Source of the DNA: Bacillota bacterium
GTDB taxonomy: Bacteria > Bacillota > Clostridia > Lachnospirales > Lachnospiraceae
NCBI GenBank assembly: GCA_023390555.1
Contig: JAEWCQ010000013.1
Span: forward strand, 1 to 59,497
Length of the DNA: 59,497 bases
Reading direction: 5' to 3'
Of this stretch, positions 1 through 8,723 are shown one piece after another; position 1 is the first letter of the stretch, and each line of letters starts with the position of its first letter. The notes under the pieces are model-generated. The model saw nothing but the letters and a program-made list of their open reading frames with translations. It searched no databases and had not been told where the DNA came from. The position numbers and the translations under genes were made by a program.

Positions 1-1300
1 CATTGTAACATACCTTTGCACTTCTGACCGTTCCTTCGCCGGCATAATGGGTAAAGTAGCCTGCACGGTATTTCTCCTGGATCAGGAACGGATAAGATGC
101 ATCCTGCACATGTTTGGTTCCGATACCGACTTCCCATTTTAATTTTGCCGCATACGGACGAAGATCCACGATTGCTCCGCCCTGGTCCATGTTGACACAG
201 GCTCTCAGATAGGGATCACAGTACCAGAACACCTGCTTGTCGGAGCCGTATAAAATATCTCTCCAGAGTGCACACTCCGGTTCCGTGTAAGATTTCTTCT
301 GCCGATAGTAATCTGCGAACTCCGCCATGGTCATATCGGTGAGCTTGCCTTCTTTTTTCAGCTGGCCATAGTAAGCGCAGCCGTCTTCATAGGACTTCTT
401 CAAAAGCTCGTACGGTGCCTCCCAGCGGCCCATCTTATTCATCCAGCCCGGTCCGACGAACATCATGTTATATGCATACCCGTTGTTGTATTTTTCCAGC
501 GAACGATACTGGTCGATCAGGTTATATAAGTAAGGATATTCCCAGGTCTTACTGTCGTAGATCATTCCGCGCAGGACATTCTGCGGATGGGTTCCGAAGT
601 TGGAGCCATTTCCGTCATAGCAGGCGATCAGATCGCGGGAAAGATGCGGGATTGCTACAATGCCACTGTCTTCCGCCTCATTTGCCGCCGGCGCATGGGT
701 ATTCTGCTTGGAAGGAATCCACGGTGCCCATGGGCCTCCGTCAAACAGGGTATACCAGGAATTGTTGCAGGTATGGTATGCTTTTGGTCCCTCTTCCCAG
801 CAGGTCGCCACCGCACATTTGACCATCGGGTATGTTTCTTTGATATAGTTGGTCAGTTCCGCATCCATGTAATAGGAACCGGTGGATTCCGGATAGAACC
901 CAAATTTCTCATGGAACTTTTCAAATACATCATTTACAATTTCTTTTTTGTCTTCCATGGAAAACATCCAGATACAAAAATCTTTTGTCTTATATTTTTC
1001 ACGGAATTCTTCACATGGAAGTCCAAGAAGGGATAACGCAATCTCATCGCCGTAGGTTTCATGATGCTCCTTTGCAAGTGCAACCGCTTCATCATTGAAA
1101 AGACTTGCGTATGTCATCTGAATCGTCGCTTTCAAACCGTTTTTATGCGCAGCTTCCTGCTGAGTCTTAAAAATGTCCAGAGACTCTGTCAGCAGCGCCT
1201 TTCTGCCGATATCTTCTGTCTTCCCATGTCCGGTTACTTTCTCCGCGTATTCCGGTACCATTTCTGGTCTATGAATAAGATTCAGTACAAATTTATCCAT
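1..1300 (-). CDS. Uncharacterised protein of the sugar locus (partial, C-terminus outside the window)
   Basis: An open minus-strand frame starts at an ATG at 1300 behind an AAGGAG ribosome binding site and runs off the left edge, giving about 433 residues without a stop. It begins MDKFVLNLIHRPEMVP and is rich in aromatic residues and Trp/Tyr/His/Asp clusters. It has no signal peptide or membrane segment, so it is probably cytoplasmic. The stretch with GFYPESTGSYYMD, the many acidic and aromatic residues, and the place after an oligosaccharide importer suggest a carbohydrate-active enzyme with a deacetylase/glycoside-hydrolase-like barrel. I do not recognise the family; a DUF3863-type protein is one possibility. 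It lies 23 bases after the inner-membrane permease and is probably the fourth gene of the importer operon. Coding potential is certain; function is not. Confidence 0.8.
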   Translation of the reverse strand, partial: MDKFVLNLIHRPEMVPEYAEKVTGHGKTEDIGRKALLTESLDIFKTQQEAAHKNGLKATIQMTYASLFNDEAVALAKEHHETYGDEIALSLLGLPCEEFREKYKTKDFCIWMFSMEDKKEIVNDVFEKFHEKFGFYPESTGSYYMDAELTNYIKETYPMVKCAVATCWEEGPKAYHTCNNSWYTLFDGGPWAPWIPSKQNTHAPAANEAEDSGIVAIPHLSRDLIACYDGNGSNFGTHPQNVLRGMIYDSKTWEYPYLYNLIDQYRSLEKYNNGYAYNMMFVGPGWMNKMGRWEAPYELLKKSYEDGCAYYGQLKKEGKLTDMTMAEFADYYRQKKSYTEPECALWRDILYGSDKQVFWYCDPYLRACVNMDQGGAIVDLRPYAAKLKWEVGIGTKHVQDASYPFLIQEKYRAGYFTHYAGEGTVRSAKVCYN

Positions 1301-1323
1301 TTTTATTTCTCCTTATGTTATGA

Positions 1324-2169
1324 TTAGCCCTTTACTGAACCGCCTGTAATTCCTTCCACATAGAACTTCTGCATGATGACAAACAGAATCGAGATTGGAA
1401 TGGATACCAATACACCGCCCGCGCAGAAACGTGAAAAGTACGTATTGATCAGCGTCTTTTCCAGCATGTTATAAAGTCCGATTGCCACGGTCCAATCCTT
1501 GGAAATACCGGAGTTCAATATGATTTTTGCAAATACGAAATCCATCCAAGGTACCAGGAATGAGCTGATTACGGTATACACGATAATCGGTCTTGATAAC
1601 GGAAGAACCACCTTCCAGAAGATGGTCGCTTCGGAGGCACCTTCTAGTTTTGCCGCTTCCCGCAAAGATACCGGCACAGTATCAAAAAATCCTTTTGCAA
1701 TCAGGTAACCAAGTCCTGAGCTTGCGGAATATACAAACACCATTCCCACATGGCTGTTTGTCAATCCAAGTGCTTTTAAAATAAAATAAACTGCAATCAT
1801 CGATAAAAATCCCGGAAACAGCTGTAACAATACAGACATGTTCATAAGGAATTTTCTGCCTTTAAACCGCATACAGCTCATAGAGTAGCTGACCATCAGC
1901 ACGAACGAACTGGAAATCAGGCAGGAAAAGACTGCGATTACAAACGTATTTAAGAACCACATCGGGAACTGCGCTACAGAATCCGCATCCCAGAGCAGCA
2001 GTTTATAATTGTCCAACGTCAATCCCTTTGGAAAGAAATGACTGATATTAACACCCGGATAATCGCTGAATGAAGTACATACCAGCCATATAATTGGAAT
2101 CAGCCAGAAAACAGCAAGGATCGCCAGCACTAAATGTCTTAAAATTGGATTTAAAACTTTTTTCATCAT
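1324..2169 (-). CDS. Carbohydrate ABC transporter permease, MalG/GanQ type
   Basis: This is a 281-residue membrane protein with about six hydrophobic segments, the first at residues 12-32. The EAA loop is conserved as EAAKLEGASEATIFWKVVLP at roughly residues 183-202, where the ATPase docks. Size and motif match the MalG-like inner permeases of binding-protein-dependent oligosaccharide importers. Its ATG overlaps the stop of the MalF-type gene by four bases (ATGA), indicating translational coupling. No ATPase gene is present in the window; such systems often use a shared MsmX-type ATPase encoded elsewhere. Linkage to a GH42 beta-galactosidase suggests a galactoside or galactan-oligosaccharide substrate (inference). 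Confidence 0.93.
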   Translation of the reverse strand: MMKKVLNPILRHLVLAILAVFWLIPIIWLVCTSFSDYPGVNISHFFPKGLTLDNYKLLLWDADSVAQFPMWFLNTFVIAVFSCLISSSFVLMVSYSMSCMRFKGRKFLMNMSVLLQLFPGFLSMIAVYFILKALGLTNSHVGMVFVYSASSGLGYLIAKGFFDTVPVSLREAAKLEGASEATIFWKVVLPLSRPIIVYTVISSFLVPWMDFVFAKIILNSGISKDWTVAIGLYNMLEKTLINTYFSRFCAGGVLVSIPISILFVIMQKFYVEGITGGSVKG

Positions 2170-3614
2170 TGGAAGCTCTCCTCCTTATCTCCTTTGATCG
2201 TTCTGTTAAATGCAATCAATGTGAAGATTGCACAGACGACGAATACCATAATACCGATTACCGCGGCCATTTTGTAATTGTATTTATCGGACGTCAGACG
2301 GTAGAGCCAGGTAACCAGAAGATCAATTTCCTTACCGCTGGAATTTGCCAGCTTCTGATTCTGCGTCGTATATACATCCTGCGTCAGCAGATAAATCACG
2401 TTAAAGTTATTGATATTTGCGACAAACTGTGTAATCAGCGCCGGTCCCGTGATAAACAGCACATACGGCATGGTAATGTGACGGAAGCACTGCAAATTGT
2501 TTGCTCCATCGATCTTTGCGCTTTCTGTCAGCTCTGCCGGAATATTCATCAGGACTCCGGTTGCAATCAGCATCTGGTACGGAACACCGACCCAGATATT
2601 GATCATGATGATCATGAATTTCGCCCATCCCGGACTTGACAGAAACGGAATATAATTGAGACTCTGTTTGACCAGTCCAATATCCTTCAGGAAATCCGTA
2701 ATTCCAGAATTTGAGCAGATCGTATTGACAATACCCGTATCTGCGAAGAAATTACGAACCAGCAGCAATGTCACGAACTGCGGCACTGCAATCGCAATGA
2801 TAAACATGGTTCTCCACATTTTCTGCATTTTTGTTTTTGGACTATTGATAAATTTTGCAAGCAGGATTCCACCAAAATATGTGGTAAAGGTTGCAAAGAA
2901 TGCCCATACCAGCGTCCATGCAAGGATCGTTCCAAAGGTATAACCAAAGGTGCTGGTTGAAGTGTTAATAAAAATCGTCTTAAAGTTCTTAAACCCGACC
3001 CAGGAAAACAATGCACTTGGAGGCAGATGATTCTGATCGTAATTGGTAAATGCCACCGCGATCATAACAATCAACGGAATGATTGTGAAAACCACGATAC
3101 CTGCAATCGGCAGAGTCAGAAGGGTAATATGAAACTTCTCATTTTTAAAATCATGGATATCGTCTTTTGCGGAATTGATATGCTCTCCATTTTCAGCCAT
3201 TACCTGTAGTTTTCTGACATTGATTATGTTCTGCATATATATGACTATAAAAGCAATAATTACAATAATACTGATTACTCCATACAAAAGAATTTTAAAA
3301 GAATTATCGAAATCATTTACTTCATTTTTCATCGTTGCCGGATTATAGACCATGGCCTGTTGTACAGTACCCAACGTACCAAACTTACTTAAGGAAGGGA
3401 CTGCGACCATTCCGGAAAATAACAGGAATACCAATTCAAAAATCGTCATCAGTATTCCTTTTGCTATCTGTTTTCTTCGAAAATATCCCGCTCCCATAAT
3501 CAGCGCGGATAATTTTACAAATAAATCTCCTTTTGTAAAACCTGTTCCGAATCTCTGAAAGAAACCACTAATTTTTTTGAAAAAGCTTCTTTTTTCACTT
3601 GTTTTTTCGTTCAT
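2166..3614 (-). CDS. Carbohydrate ABC transporter permease, MalF/GanP type
   Basis: This 482-residue integral membrane protein is the partner of the MalG-type permease. I place the start at the ATG at 3614, which has AAAAAGGAG at proper spacing; an upstream in-frame extension lacks a ribosome site and runs into an intercistronic hairpin. An N-terminal soluble stretch (residues 1-45) precedes paired membrane segments and a long insertion before the transport core, as in MalF-like proteins with two additional N-terminal helices. The EAA-type loop reads ELTESAKIDGANNLQCF near residues 365-381. It is the second gene of the binding protein-MalF-MalG-unknown operon. The family call is secure; the sugar is not known. 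Confidence 0.92.
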   Translation of the reverse strand: MNEKTSEKRSFFKKISGFFQRFGTGFTKGDLFVKLSALIMGAGYFRRKQIAKGILMTIFELVFLLFSGMVAVPSLSKFGTLGTVQQAMVYNPATMKNEVNDFDNSFKILLYGVISIIVIIAFIVIYMQNIINVRKLQVMAENGEHINSAKDDIHDFKNEKFHITLLTLPIAGIVVFTIIPLIVMIAVAFTNYDQNHLPPSALFSWVGFKNFKTIFINTSTSTFGYTFGTILAWTLVWAFFATFTTYFGGILLAKFINSPKTKMQKMWRTMFIIAIAVPQFVTLLLVRNFFADTGIVNTICSNSGITDFLKDIGLVKQSLNYIPFLSSPGWAKFMIIMINIWVGVPYQMLIATGVLMNIPAELTESAKIDGANNLQCFRHITMPYVLFITGPALITQFVANINNFNVIYLLTQDVYTTQNQKLANSSGKEIDLLVTWLYRLTSDKYNYKMAAVIGIMVFVVCAIFTLIAFNRTIKGDKEESFQ

Positions 3615-3652
3615 AATGAAAACTCCTTTTTGCAGAGTTGCTGTTTCATAAG

Positions 3653-3680
3653 TTCCCTGCACACCGGAGCGTGCAGGGAG
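3653..3680 (-). promoter_or_regulatory. Intercistronic hairpin after the sugar-binding-protein gene
   Basis: TTCCCTGCAC and GTGCAGGGAG form a stem of about eight base pairs with a short loop, between the binding-protein stop (3719) and the first permease start (3614). There is no U-run, so it is more likely an mRNA-stabilising or attenuating hairpin. Such elements commonly let the binding protein outnumber the permeases. Confidence 0.65.
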
Positions 3681-3718
3681 TTATGCATATTATTAGGTTT
3701 TGTACGATCAATTATGAA

Positions 3719-5017
3719 TTACTGTACAACGTCTGCCGTAACACCGTCAACTGTGTTATCTAATAATGTCTGAAGGTCCTGATTGTCAGAGTTACCATCA
3801 ACCATGATTGCGCCGAATGTTGCAACTGGATCCCAGTAGTTTGCGCCAACACGCTGTAAGGTAGCGTAGTCAGACTGCTCGATCAGTGCGTTGATTGCTA
3901 CCGATTCCTTTACTGCGTCAGAAGAAGCTGCTGCAATGTTGGAAGGTCCCATTCCTTTTTCTGTGAAGTGAAGTGTCTGGTTCTCTTCATTTGTGATCCA
4001 TTTTGCAAGTTCCATTGCCCATCCAACATTCTTGGAATAAGCATTTACACCAAGCAGTTTATATCCAGCGAAAGAAGACATCTGAACCTGCTCTCCTGCT
4101 ACTGTATAGGTAGGCAGTTTTGCTGCTGCGTAGTTATCGCCCCAAGCTGCTTTTGCTGCTTCTCCAGCCCATGTTCCCTCTACTGCTGCAATCACGGTTC
4201 CATCAGCCATTCCTGTCTGAATCTCAGAATCTGTCATGCTCTTGAATCCGCCGCTCTTAGCGATATCAAGCATAGCCTGTGCTACATCAACACCCTTGAT
4301 ATCTGTATCTGTAGCATTCCAGTTACAGGTATTTGTAACACCGTCATCATTTAAATTAACATCCAGACCTGCTCCGCCAAAGAAAGAGTATATGTACCAT
4401 GCAGAAGACCAGTCCATAGCAATCTGTTTTCCGTTATCTGCTGCTACTTTTAACATCTGATCCAAAGACTGTACATCTTCGTCTGACAGATACTGTTTGT
4501 TATACATCATGAAATATCCGTTGTCTGCGGTATACGGATATGCATATAAAGTTCCGTCTAAGGTAGCTGCTTCTACAGATCCATCCGAGTTCTCAGATGT
4601 AATCGTATCTACATCCTGTACCGGCTGGAGTGCGCCTGCATTTACCAGCTCATTTAACTGATCATCTGCAAAAGCAAATACATCAGCTGCAGCTTCGATA
4701 TCGGTCAATACGGTATCTTTTGCCGTAGATTCAGACTGAACACCAATTGTGATGTCAAATTTCTGATCCGGATTTGCTGCTTCAAAAGAATCAACCATTT
4801 CCTGAAGCATGGACTGGTCATCTTCTGCTCCCCAAAGTGTAAGGGCCACTGTTTCATCGGATGCAACCGGGCCTGACGCTGCCTCTGTCTCTGTTGCACT
4901 GTTGCCTGCTGCGTTGCTGTCTGCTGTATTATCAGACTTGTTTGAGCTTCCGCATCCTGCTACCATTGTGGCTGTCATAGCCACGCAAAGAACTGCGCTA
5001 AGTAATTTCTTCTTCAT
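3719..5017 (-). CDS. Extracellular sugar-binding lipoprotein (ABC family 1, maltose-binding type)
   Basis: This 432-residue secreted lipoprotein has the signal peptide MKKKLLSAVLCVAMTATMVA followed by the lipobox AGC, so it should be anchored at the outer face of the membrane. A Ser/Asn/Thr-rich linker covers about residues 25-55. The mature part resembles MalE/GanX-like proteins: TLWGAEDDQSMLQEMVDSFE near the start, and a C-terminal region beginning AGYKLLGVNAYSKN. It is the first gene of the importer operon. A promoter with an overlapping LacI-type operator lies upstream, and a hairpin separates it from the permeases. Galacto-oligosaccharide binding is an inference from the neighbouring GH42 gene. 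Confidence 0.93.
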   Translation of the reverse strand: MKKKLLSAVLCVAMTATMVAGCGSSNKSDNTADSNAAGNSATETEAASGPVASDETVALTLWGAEDDQSMLQEMVDSFEAANPDQKFDITIGVQSESTAKDTVLTDIEAAADVFAFADDQLNELVNAGALQPVQDVDTITSENSDGSVEAATLDGTLYAYPYTADNGYFMMYNKQYLSDEDVQSLDQMLKVAADNGKQIAMDWSSAWYIYSFFGGAGLDVNLNDDGVTNTCNWNATDTDIKGVDVAQAMLDIAKSGGFKSMTDSEIQTGMADGTVIAAVEGTWAGEAAKAAWGDNYAAAKLPTYTVAGEQVQMSSFAGYKLLGVNAYSKNVGWAMELAKWITNEENQTLHFTEKGMGPSNIAAASSDAVKESVAINALIEQSDYATLQRVGANYWDPVATFGAIMVDGNSDNQDLQTLLDNTVDGVTADVVQ

Positions 5018-5052
5018 TTTCTAGATCCTCCCATTTTCTTAGTGTCTTTGTT

Positions 5053-5064
5053 GTTCTATAGAAC
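5053..5064. promoter_or_regulatory. 12-bp perfect palindrome in the importer leader
   Basis: GTTCTATAGAAC is a perfect palindrome in the 5' leader of the binding-protein gene. The 9-mer TTCTATAGA recurs at 5145-5153, on the other side of the promoter. It could be a site for a second regulator, but no partner is identified. Confidence 0.35.
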
Positions 5065-5081
5065 CTCACCATTTTATCGGT

Positions 5082-5095
5082 GCGCAATCGGTTGT
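5082..5095. promoter_or_regulatory. LacI-family operator at the importer promoter
   Basis: GCGCAATCGGTTGT is nearly identical to the site at 6551-6564 (GCGCAATCGGTTGC). Both have the GCAA-N4-TTG core typical of LacI/GalR-family operators. It lies just downstream of the -10 element, where repressor binding would block transcription. The LacI-type gene at 5425-6423 is the obvious candidate protein. Confidence 0.8.
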
Positions 5096-5106
5096 TCTAT
5101 GTTTTG

Positions 5107-5135
5107 AGTATAGCAAGGTATCGTGTTGTTGTCAA
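5107..5135 (-). promoter_or_regulatory. Sigma-A promoter of the sugar ABC importer operon
   Basis: On the minus strand TTGACA (5135-5130), a 17-base spacer and TATACT (5112-5107) form a near-consensus promoter. Transcription would begin around 5100, inside or next to the operator at 5082-5095, and give a leader of about 80 bases before the binding-protein ATG. Confidence 0.8.
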
Positions 5136-5232
5136 TGTGTAATATTCTATAGATACGAGCTCTTATTTTTGTAAATATTGCACAACACTTTTTTGTGCTT
5201 TTGGGTTGTTATCGCACTCTGTCGCGCCATTA

Positions 5233-5243
5233 ACGCAACCGAT
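5233..5243. promoter_or_regulatory. Possible auxiliary LacI-type half operator
   Basis: ACGCAACCGAT contains, in reverse complement, the 9-mer ATCGGTTGC found in the operators at 5082 and 6551. It lies about 100 bases upstream of the importer -35 element. It may be an auxiliary site for DNA looping or a chance match. Confidence 0.3.
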
Positions 5244-5344
5244 AAACCAAATGTTTCAATCACTCCTGCTTTCCGGTACAAAGAGTGTGCAAAGCGCTCT
5301 CTTTCCGACACCTAAGCTTACGCAAAACGCTCTTTCGAAGGAAT

Positions 5345-5389
5345 CAAAAAAGAACCGGTTCACACTCTTAGGCATGACAAATCCGGCTC
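5345..5389 (-). terminator. Rho-independent terminator of the lacI-type gene
   Basis: On the minus strand GAGCCGG (5389-5383) pairs with CCGGTTC (5358-5352), with one G-T pair, and is followed by TTTTTT. It starts about 36 bases past the regulator stop. The region beyond (5281-5369) also holds repeats described in the findings. Confidence 0.6.
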
Positions 5390-5424
5390 TCCGCAAATAT
5401 TTCCAGTTTTTCCCTATTTCTGCT

Positions 5425-6423
5425 CTACTTGGTTGACTCTTTTAATATCACCTCATAACCAAGCAGTGTAATATCAGCAGGCTCTTTCCCTTCAATCAGA
5501 TCGATCAAGGTCCTGCAGGTAACCATGCCAAGCTCTTTTACGTCAAAAGAGAGGGAGGTGATCGAAGGTACGTTATTCTCCAAAATCATACTGTTGAAAA
5601 AGGATGCCACTCTGATACTGTCCGGGACGCCAATATCTTCTTTTTTCAGTTTGTTCAGTACGGTACTGCAAATGCTGTCATCCATACATGCAATGCAGTC
5701 CACATTCTTTTTCAAAACTTCTTCCACCACATTTTCGATCATTACCGCATTTTCCTGATTCATGTACACCAGATCCCGCTGAAATGGAATCTTCAATTCC
5801 TCAAATGCCTCCGAAAAACCTTTCAAACGGTTCTGGGAAACCACATAATTCTCATTTCCACCAATCAGTGCAATACGCTTCAGCTGTTTCATCAGTAAAA
5901 TAGAAGTGAGCTCTTTACAGGCCTCTTGGTGATTCTGATCAATCTGAATCACATGTTCATAATTGGTACTGCCCACTACCACAAACGGAATTTCCTTACC
6001 CGTCAACAGCTGTACTGCCTTATCCTCTACCAGCGTACGCATCAGAATCACTCCATCCACCTTATGATTGGAGACGATGCGGTCCAGATGTGTCATATCC
6101 ACATTGTTGCAGATGGTGAGCAGGATATCATAGCCGAGGGATGCCGCAATCTCATGCAGACCCGCCACACAATTCTGAAAAAAAGGCAAATCCACCAGAC
6201 AGTAGTCGTCCGGCATCACAACACCAATATTATAGGTCTTTGATTTTGCAAGCCCCTGCGCAATGACGTTTGGTTTGTAATCATGCTCGGTAATATAGTG
6301 CATGACTCTCTCCTTCGTCGCATTACCAATCCTTCCTTTCCCGGAAATCGCTCTTGATACAGTTGTTTTGGAAACCCCCAATGCTTCCGCAATATCTGCA
6401 ATTGTAATATTTTTGTTATCCAT
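5425..6423 (-). CDS. LacI-family transcriptional regulator of the galactoside locus
   Basis: This 332-residue LacI/GalR-type regulator has an N-terminal helix-turn-helix (TIADIAEALGVSKTTVSRAI, about residues 6-25) and a hinge (YITEHDYKPNVIAQGLAKSK). A periplasmic-binding-protein-like effector domain follows. I choose the ATG at 6423, which has GGGGGAAAG upstream, rather than an ATG at 6441 lacking a good site. The upstream start would also lie on an operator-like sequence. Divergence from GH42 and operators at both flanking promoters point to local control of galactoside uptake and hydrolysis. An operator-like GCGCAATCGCGC at 6436-6447 suggests autoregulation. The likely effector is a galactoside-derived sugar (inference). 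Confidence 0.92.
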   Translation of the reverse strand: MDNKNITIADIAEALGVSKTTVSRAISGKGRIGNATKERVMHYITEHDYKPNVIAQGLAKSKTYNIGVVMPDDYCLVDLPFFQNCVAGLHEIAASLGYDILLTICNNVDMTHLDRIVSNHKVDGVILMRTLVEDKAVQLLTGKEIPFVVVGSTNYEHVIQIDQNHQEACKELTSILLMKQLKRIALIGGNENYVVSQNRLKGFSEAFEELKIPFQRDLVYMNQENAVMIENVVEEVLKKNVDCIACMDDSICSTVLNKLKKEDIGVPDSIRVASFFNSMILENNVPSITSLSFDVKELGMVTCRTLIDLIEGKEPADITLLGYEVILKESTK

Positions 6424-6435
6424 TTCTTTCCCCCT

Positions 6436-6447
6436 GCGCAATCGCGC
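6436..6447. promoter_or_regulatory. LacI-type operator-like site upstream of the regulator
   Basis: GCGCAATCGCGC shares the first nine bases of the operators at 5082 and 6551. It lies 13 bases upstream of the regulator ATG, so binding would reduce the regulator's own expression. Confidence 0.5.
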
Positions 6448-6517
6448 TTACTTCTATTTTCTTAGTTCTGATACACCGATTCTGGAAGCCCGTCCAACGA
6501 CTACAAACATTCCTGTA

Positions 6518-6564
6518 TTTACACATTTTTTTACACATGTTATAATGTATGCGCAATCGGTTGC
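6518..6564 (+). promoter_or_regulatory. GH42 promoter with overlapping LacI-type operator
   Basis: TTTACA (6518-6523), a 17-base spacer and TATAAT (6541-6546) form a strong sigma-A promoter. The operator GCGCAATCGGTTGC follows at once at 6551-6564, over the expected start site. The layout mirrors the importer promoter, supporting coordinated repression. Confidence 0.8.
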
Positions 6565-6632
6565 CCTTTTCTTATAATTTATCAACTTTTGTTGCCCACG
6601 TCAACACTTTTTGTAGAAAGGACGCCAAAAAT

Positions 6633-8645
6633 ATGAAAGTAAATCACATTCTCTTCGGAGCCGCCTATTATGATGAATATATGCCATATGACCGCATCGA
6701 GCAGGATATGGCCATGATGCAGCGGGCGGGCATGAACGTCATCCGCATTGCGGAATCCACCTGGAGTACACTGGAACCGCAGGAAGGGACCTATCATTTC
6801 CAGCATCTTGACCGTATGCTCTCCGCAGCAGCACACCACGGAATCGAGGTTATCATCGGTACTCCTACCTATGCCATTCCAACCTGGCTTGCAAAAAAAA
6901 GCCCGGATATTCTGGCATTTACGAAAAATGGACAGGAAATCTATGGTCATCGTCAAAATATGGACATCACGAATCCCATCTACTTAAAATATGCGGAAAA
7001 TATTATTCGCACACTTTTAAAGCATGTACAGGACTACCCGAATGTCATCGGTTATCAAATTGACAATGAAACCAAGCACTACAATACCGCAGGTGCACAT
7101 GCACAGGAACTTTTTGTCACGTATCTGAAAGAACTCTATCCGGACATCAATGATTTCAACCATGAATTTGGTCTGGATTACTGGTCAAACCGTGTCAACG
7201 ACTGGTCTGATTTTCCGGATATCCGCGGAACGATCAACGGCAGTCTTGCCGGAGAATATGAAAAATTCAAGCGCCGGCTGGTCACCGACTTCTTCCGTTG
7301 GCAGGCAGACATCATCTGTGAATACAAGCGGCCGGATCAGTTCATCACGCATAATTTTGATTTCGACTGGTACGGTACTTCTTACGGACTGCAGCCGGAT
7401 GCAAACCAGTATGATGCCGTTCAGTGCATGACTGTTGCAGGAGCCGATATCTATCATCCGTCACAGGATGAACTGACCGGCGCCGAGATCACCGTCTGCG
7501 GAAATATGATCCGCGGTCTGAAACGTGACAATTATCTGATTCTGGAGACACAGGCACAGGGCAATCTGACCTGGCTTCCATACCCTGGTCAGCTGCGTCT
7601 TTGCGCATACAGTCATCTGGCTAACGGTTCGAACAGTGTCATGTACTGGCACTGGCATTCCATCCACAATGCTATTGAAAGCTACTGGAAAGGCGTTCTT
7701 TCCCACGATTTATCAGAAAATGCTACTTATCGGGAAGCCGCAGCAGCGGGACAGGAATTTATCCACTACGGTGCACATTTAAAGAACCTCAGAAAGAACA
7801 ATTCCGTTGCAATCCTGCTGAATCACGAATCCCTGACCGGCCTGAAGGAATTTCCAACCGGTTCCCTTGCGGAAAGCAGTTATAACGCAGTTGTACGCTG
7901 GCTTGCAGATTCCCTCTACCGAGCCAATGTCGAATATGACATTGTATATACGCAGGATATGCATCTGGCAGATTACGCGCTTGTACTGGTACCTTCGCTG
8001 TATTCCGCTTCCGAACAGATTTTAAAAGAGCTGGATTCTTATGTGGCAAACGGAGGTCATCTCGTTGTCACCTTCCGAAGCGGATTCTCGGATGAACACC
8101 TGAAAATCTATCCGGATACGCAGCCCCATATTCTGCACGAATGCCTGGGCGTATCTTATAACCAGTTTACCGTTCCAAAAAAGGTAACACTTGACTGCAG
8201 TTTTGACCCGTCCGTCACAGACATCACCCTGCACGACTGGATGGAACTGCTGACTCCGGATACTGCAAAAACACTGGCACAGTATCGCTCCCCCGCTTGG
8301 AAATCGTATGCGGCCATTACTGAAAACCACTATGGCAGCGGTGTTTCCTATTATCTCGGATGTTTCTTTGATGAAGACACGCTGGATGCCCTGACTGCCT
8401 ATATTACAAAGCAGGCCGGTATTCCGCTTTCCGATATCCGTTTCCCTGTCATTCTCAAACAGGGCAGAAACGATTTTGACAAAAAAGTCTATTACTATTT
8501 CAATTATTCACAGGAAATTCAGTCTGTGATTTATGAAAAGGAGGACGGTCTGCTTCTGTTGGAGCAAAAGGCCATCGTACCTGGCAGCAAGCTGGAAATT
8601 CAGCCATGGGACGTAAAAATCATTGAAACAGAAGAATCATTCTAA
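6633..8645 (+). CDS. Beta-galactosidase, glycoside hydrolase family 42
   Basis: This 670-residue cytoplasmic enzyme is predicted to hydrolyse terminal beta-galactosides from imported oligosaccharides. The ATG at 6633 has AGAAAGGA upstream; a longer in-frame start at 6549 lies on the operator and is rejected. The GH42 barrel starts FGAAYYDEYMP. The acid/base glutamate is E146 in QIDNET and the nucleophile is E305 in ILETQAQGN, both at the usual GH42 positions. A beta-galactosidase trimerisation domain and a C-terminal beta domain follow from about residue 385. No signal peptide is seen. It is monocistronic, with its own promoter/operator and a strong hairpin downstream. Confidence 0.95.
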   Translation: MKVNHILFGAAYYDEYMPYDRIEQDMAMMQRAGMNVIRIAESTWSTLEPQEGTYHFQHLDRMLSAAAHHGIEVIIGTPTYAIPTWLAKKSPDILAFTKNGQEIYGHRQNMDITNPIYLKYAENIIRTLLKHVQDYPNVIGYQIDNETKHYNTAGAHAQELFVTYLKELYPDINDFNHEFGLDYWSNRVNDWSDFPDIRGTINGSLAGEYEKFKRRLVTDFFRWQADIICEYKRPDQFITHNFDFDWYGTSYGLQPDANQYDAVQCMTVAGADIYHPSQDELTGAEITVCGNMIRGLKRDNYLILETQAQGNLTWLPYPGQLRLCAYSHLANGSNSVMYWHWHSIHNAIESYWKGVLSHDLSENATYREAAAAGQEFIHYGAHLKNLRKNNSVAILLNHESLTGLKEFPTGSLAESSYNAVVRWLADSLYRANVEYDIVYTQDMHLADYALVLVPSLYSASEQILKELDSYVANGGHLVVTFRSGFSDEHLKIYPDTQPHILHECLGVSYNQFTVPKKVTLDCSFDPSVTDITLHDWMELLTPDTAKTLAQYRSPAWKSYAAITENHYGSGVSYYLGCFFDEDTLDALTAYITKQAGIPLSDIRFPVILKQGRNDFDKKVYYYFNYSQEIQSVIYEKEDGLLLLEQKAIVPGSKLEIQPWDVKIIETEESF

Positions 8646-8656
8646 ACACAGGCAAA

Positions 8657-8701
8657 GACAGCGCATCCCGGATCATCAAACATGTTCCGGGACGCGCTGT
8701 C
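8657..8701. terminator. Bidirectional hairpin terminator after GH42
   Basis: GACAGCGC plus ATCCCGGA pairs with TTCCGGGA plus GCGCTGTC around a 12-base loop. It is a long GC-rich stem between the convergent GH42 and L,D-transpeptidase genes. The U-runs on both sides are short. Confidence 0.75.
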
Positions 8702-8723
8702 TCCTCTTTCTGAAAGAATCTGC

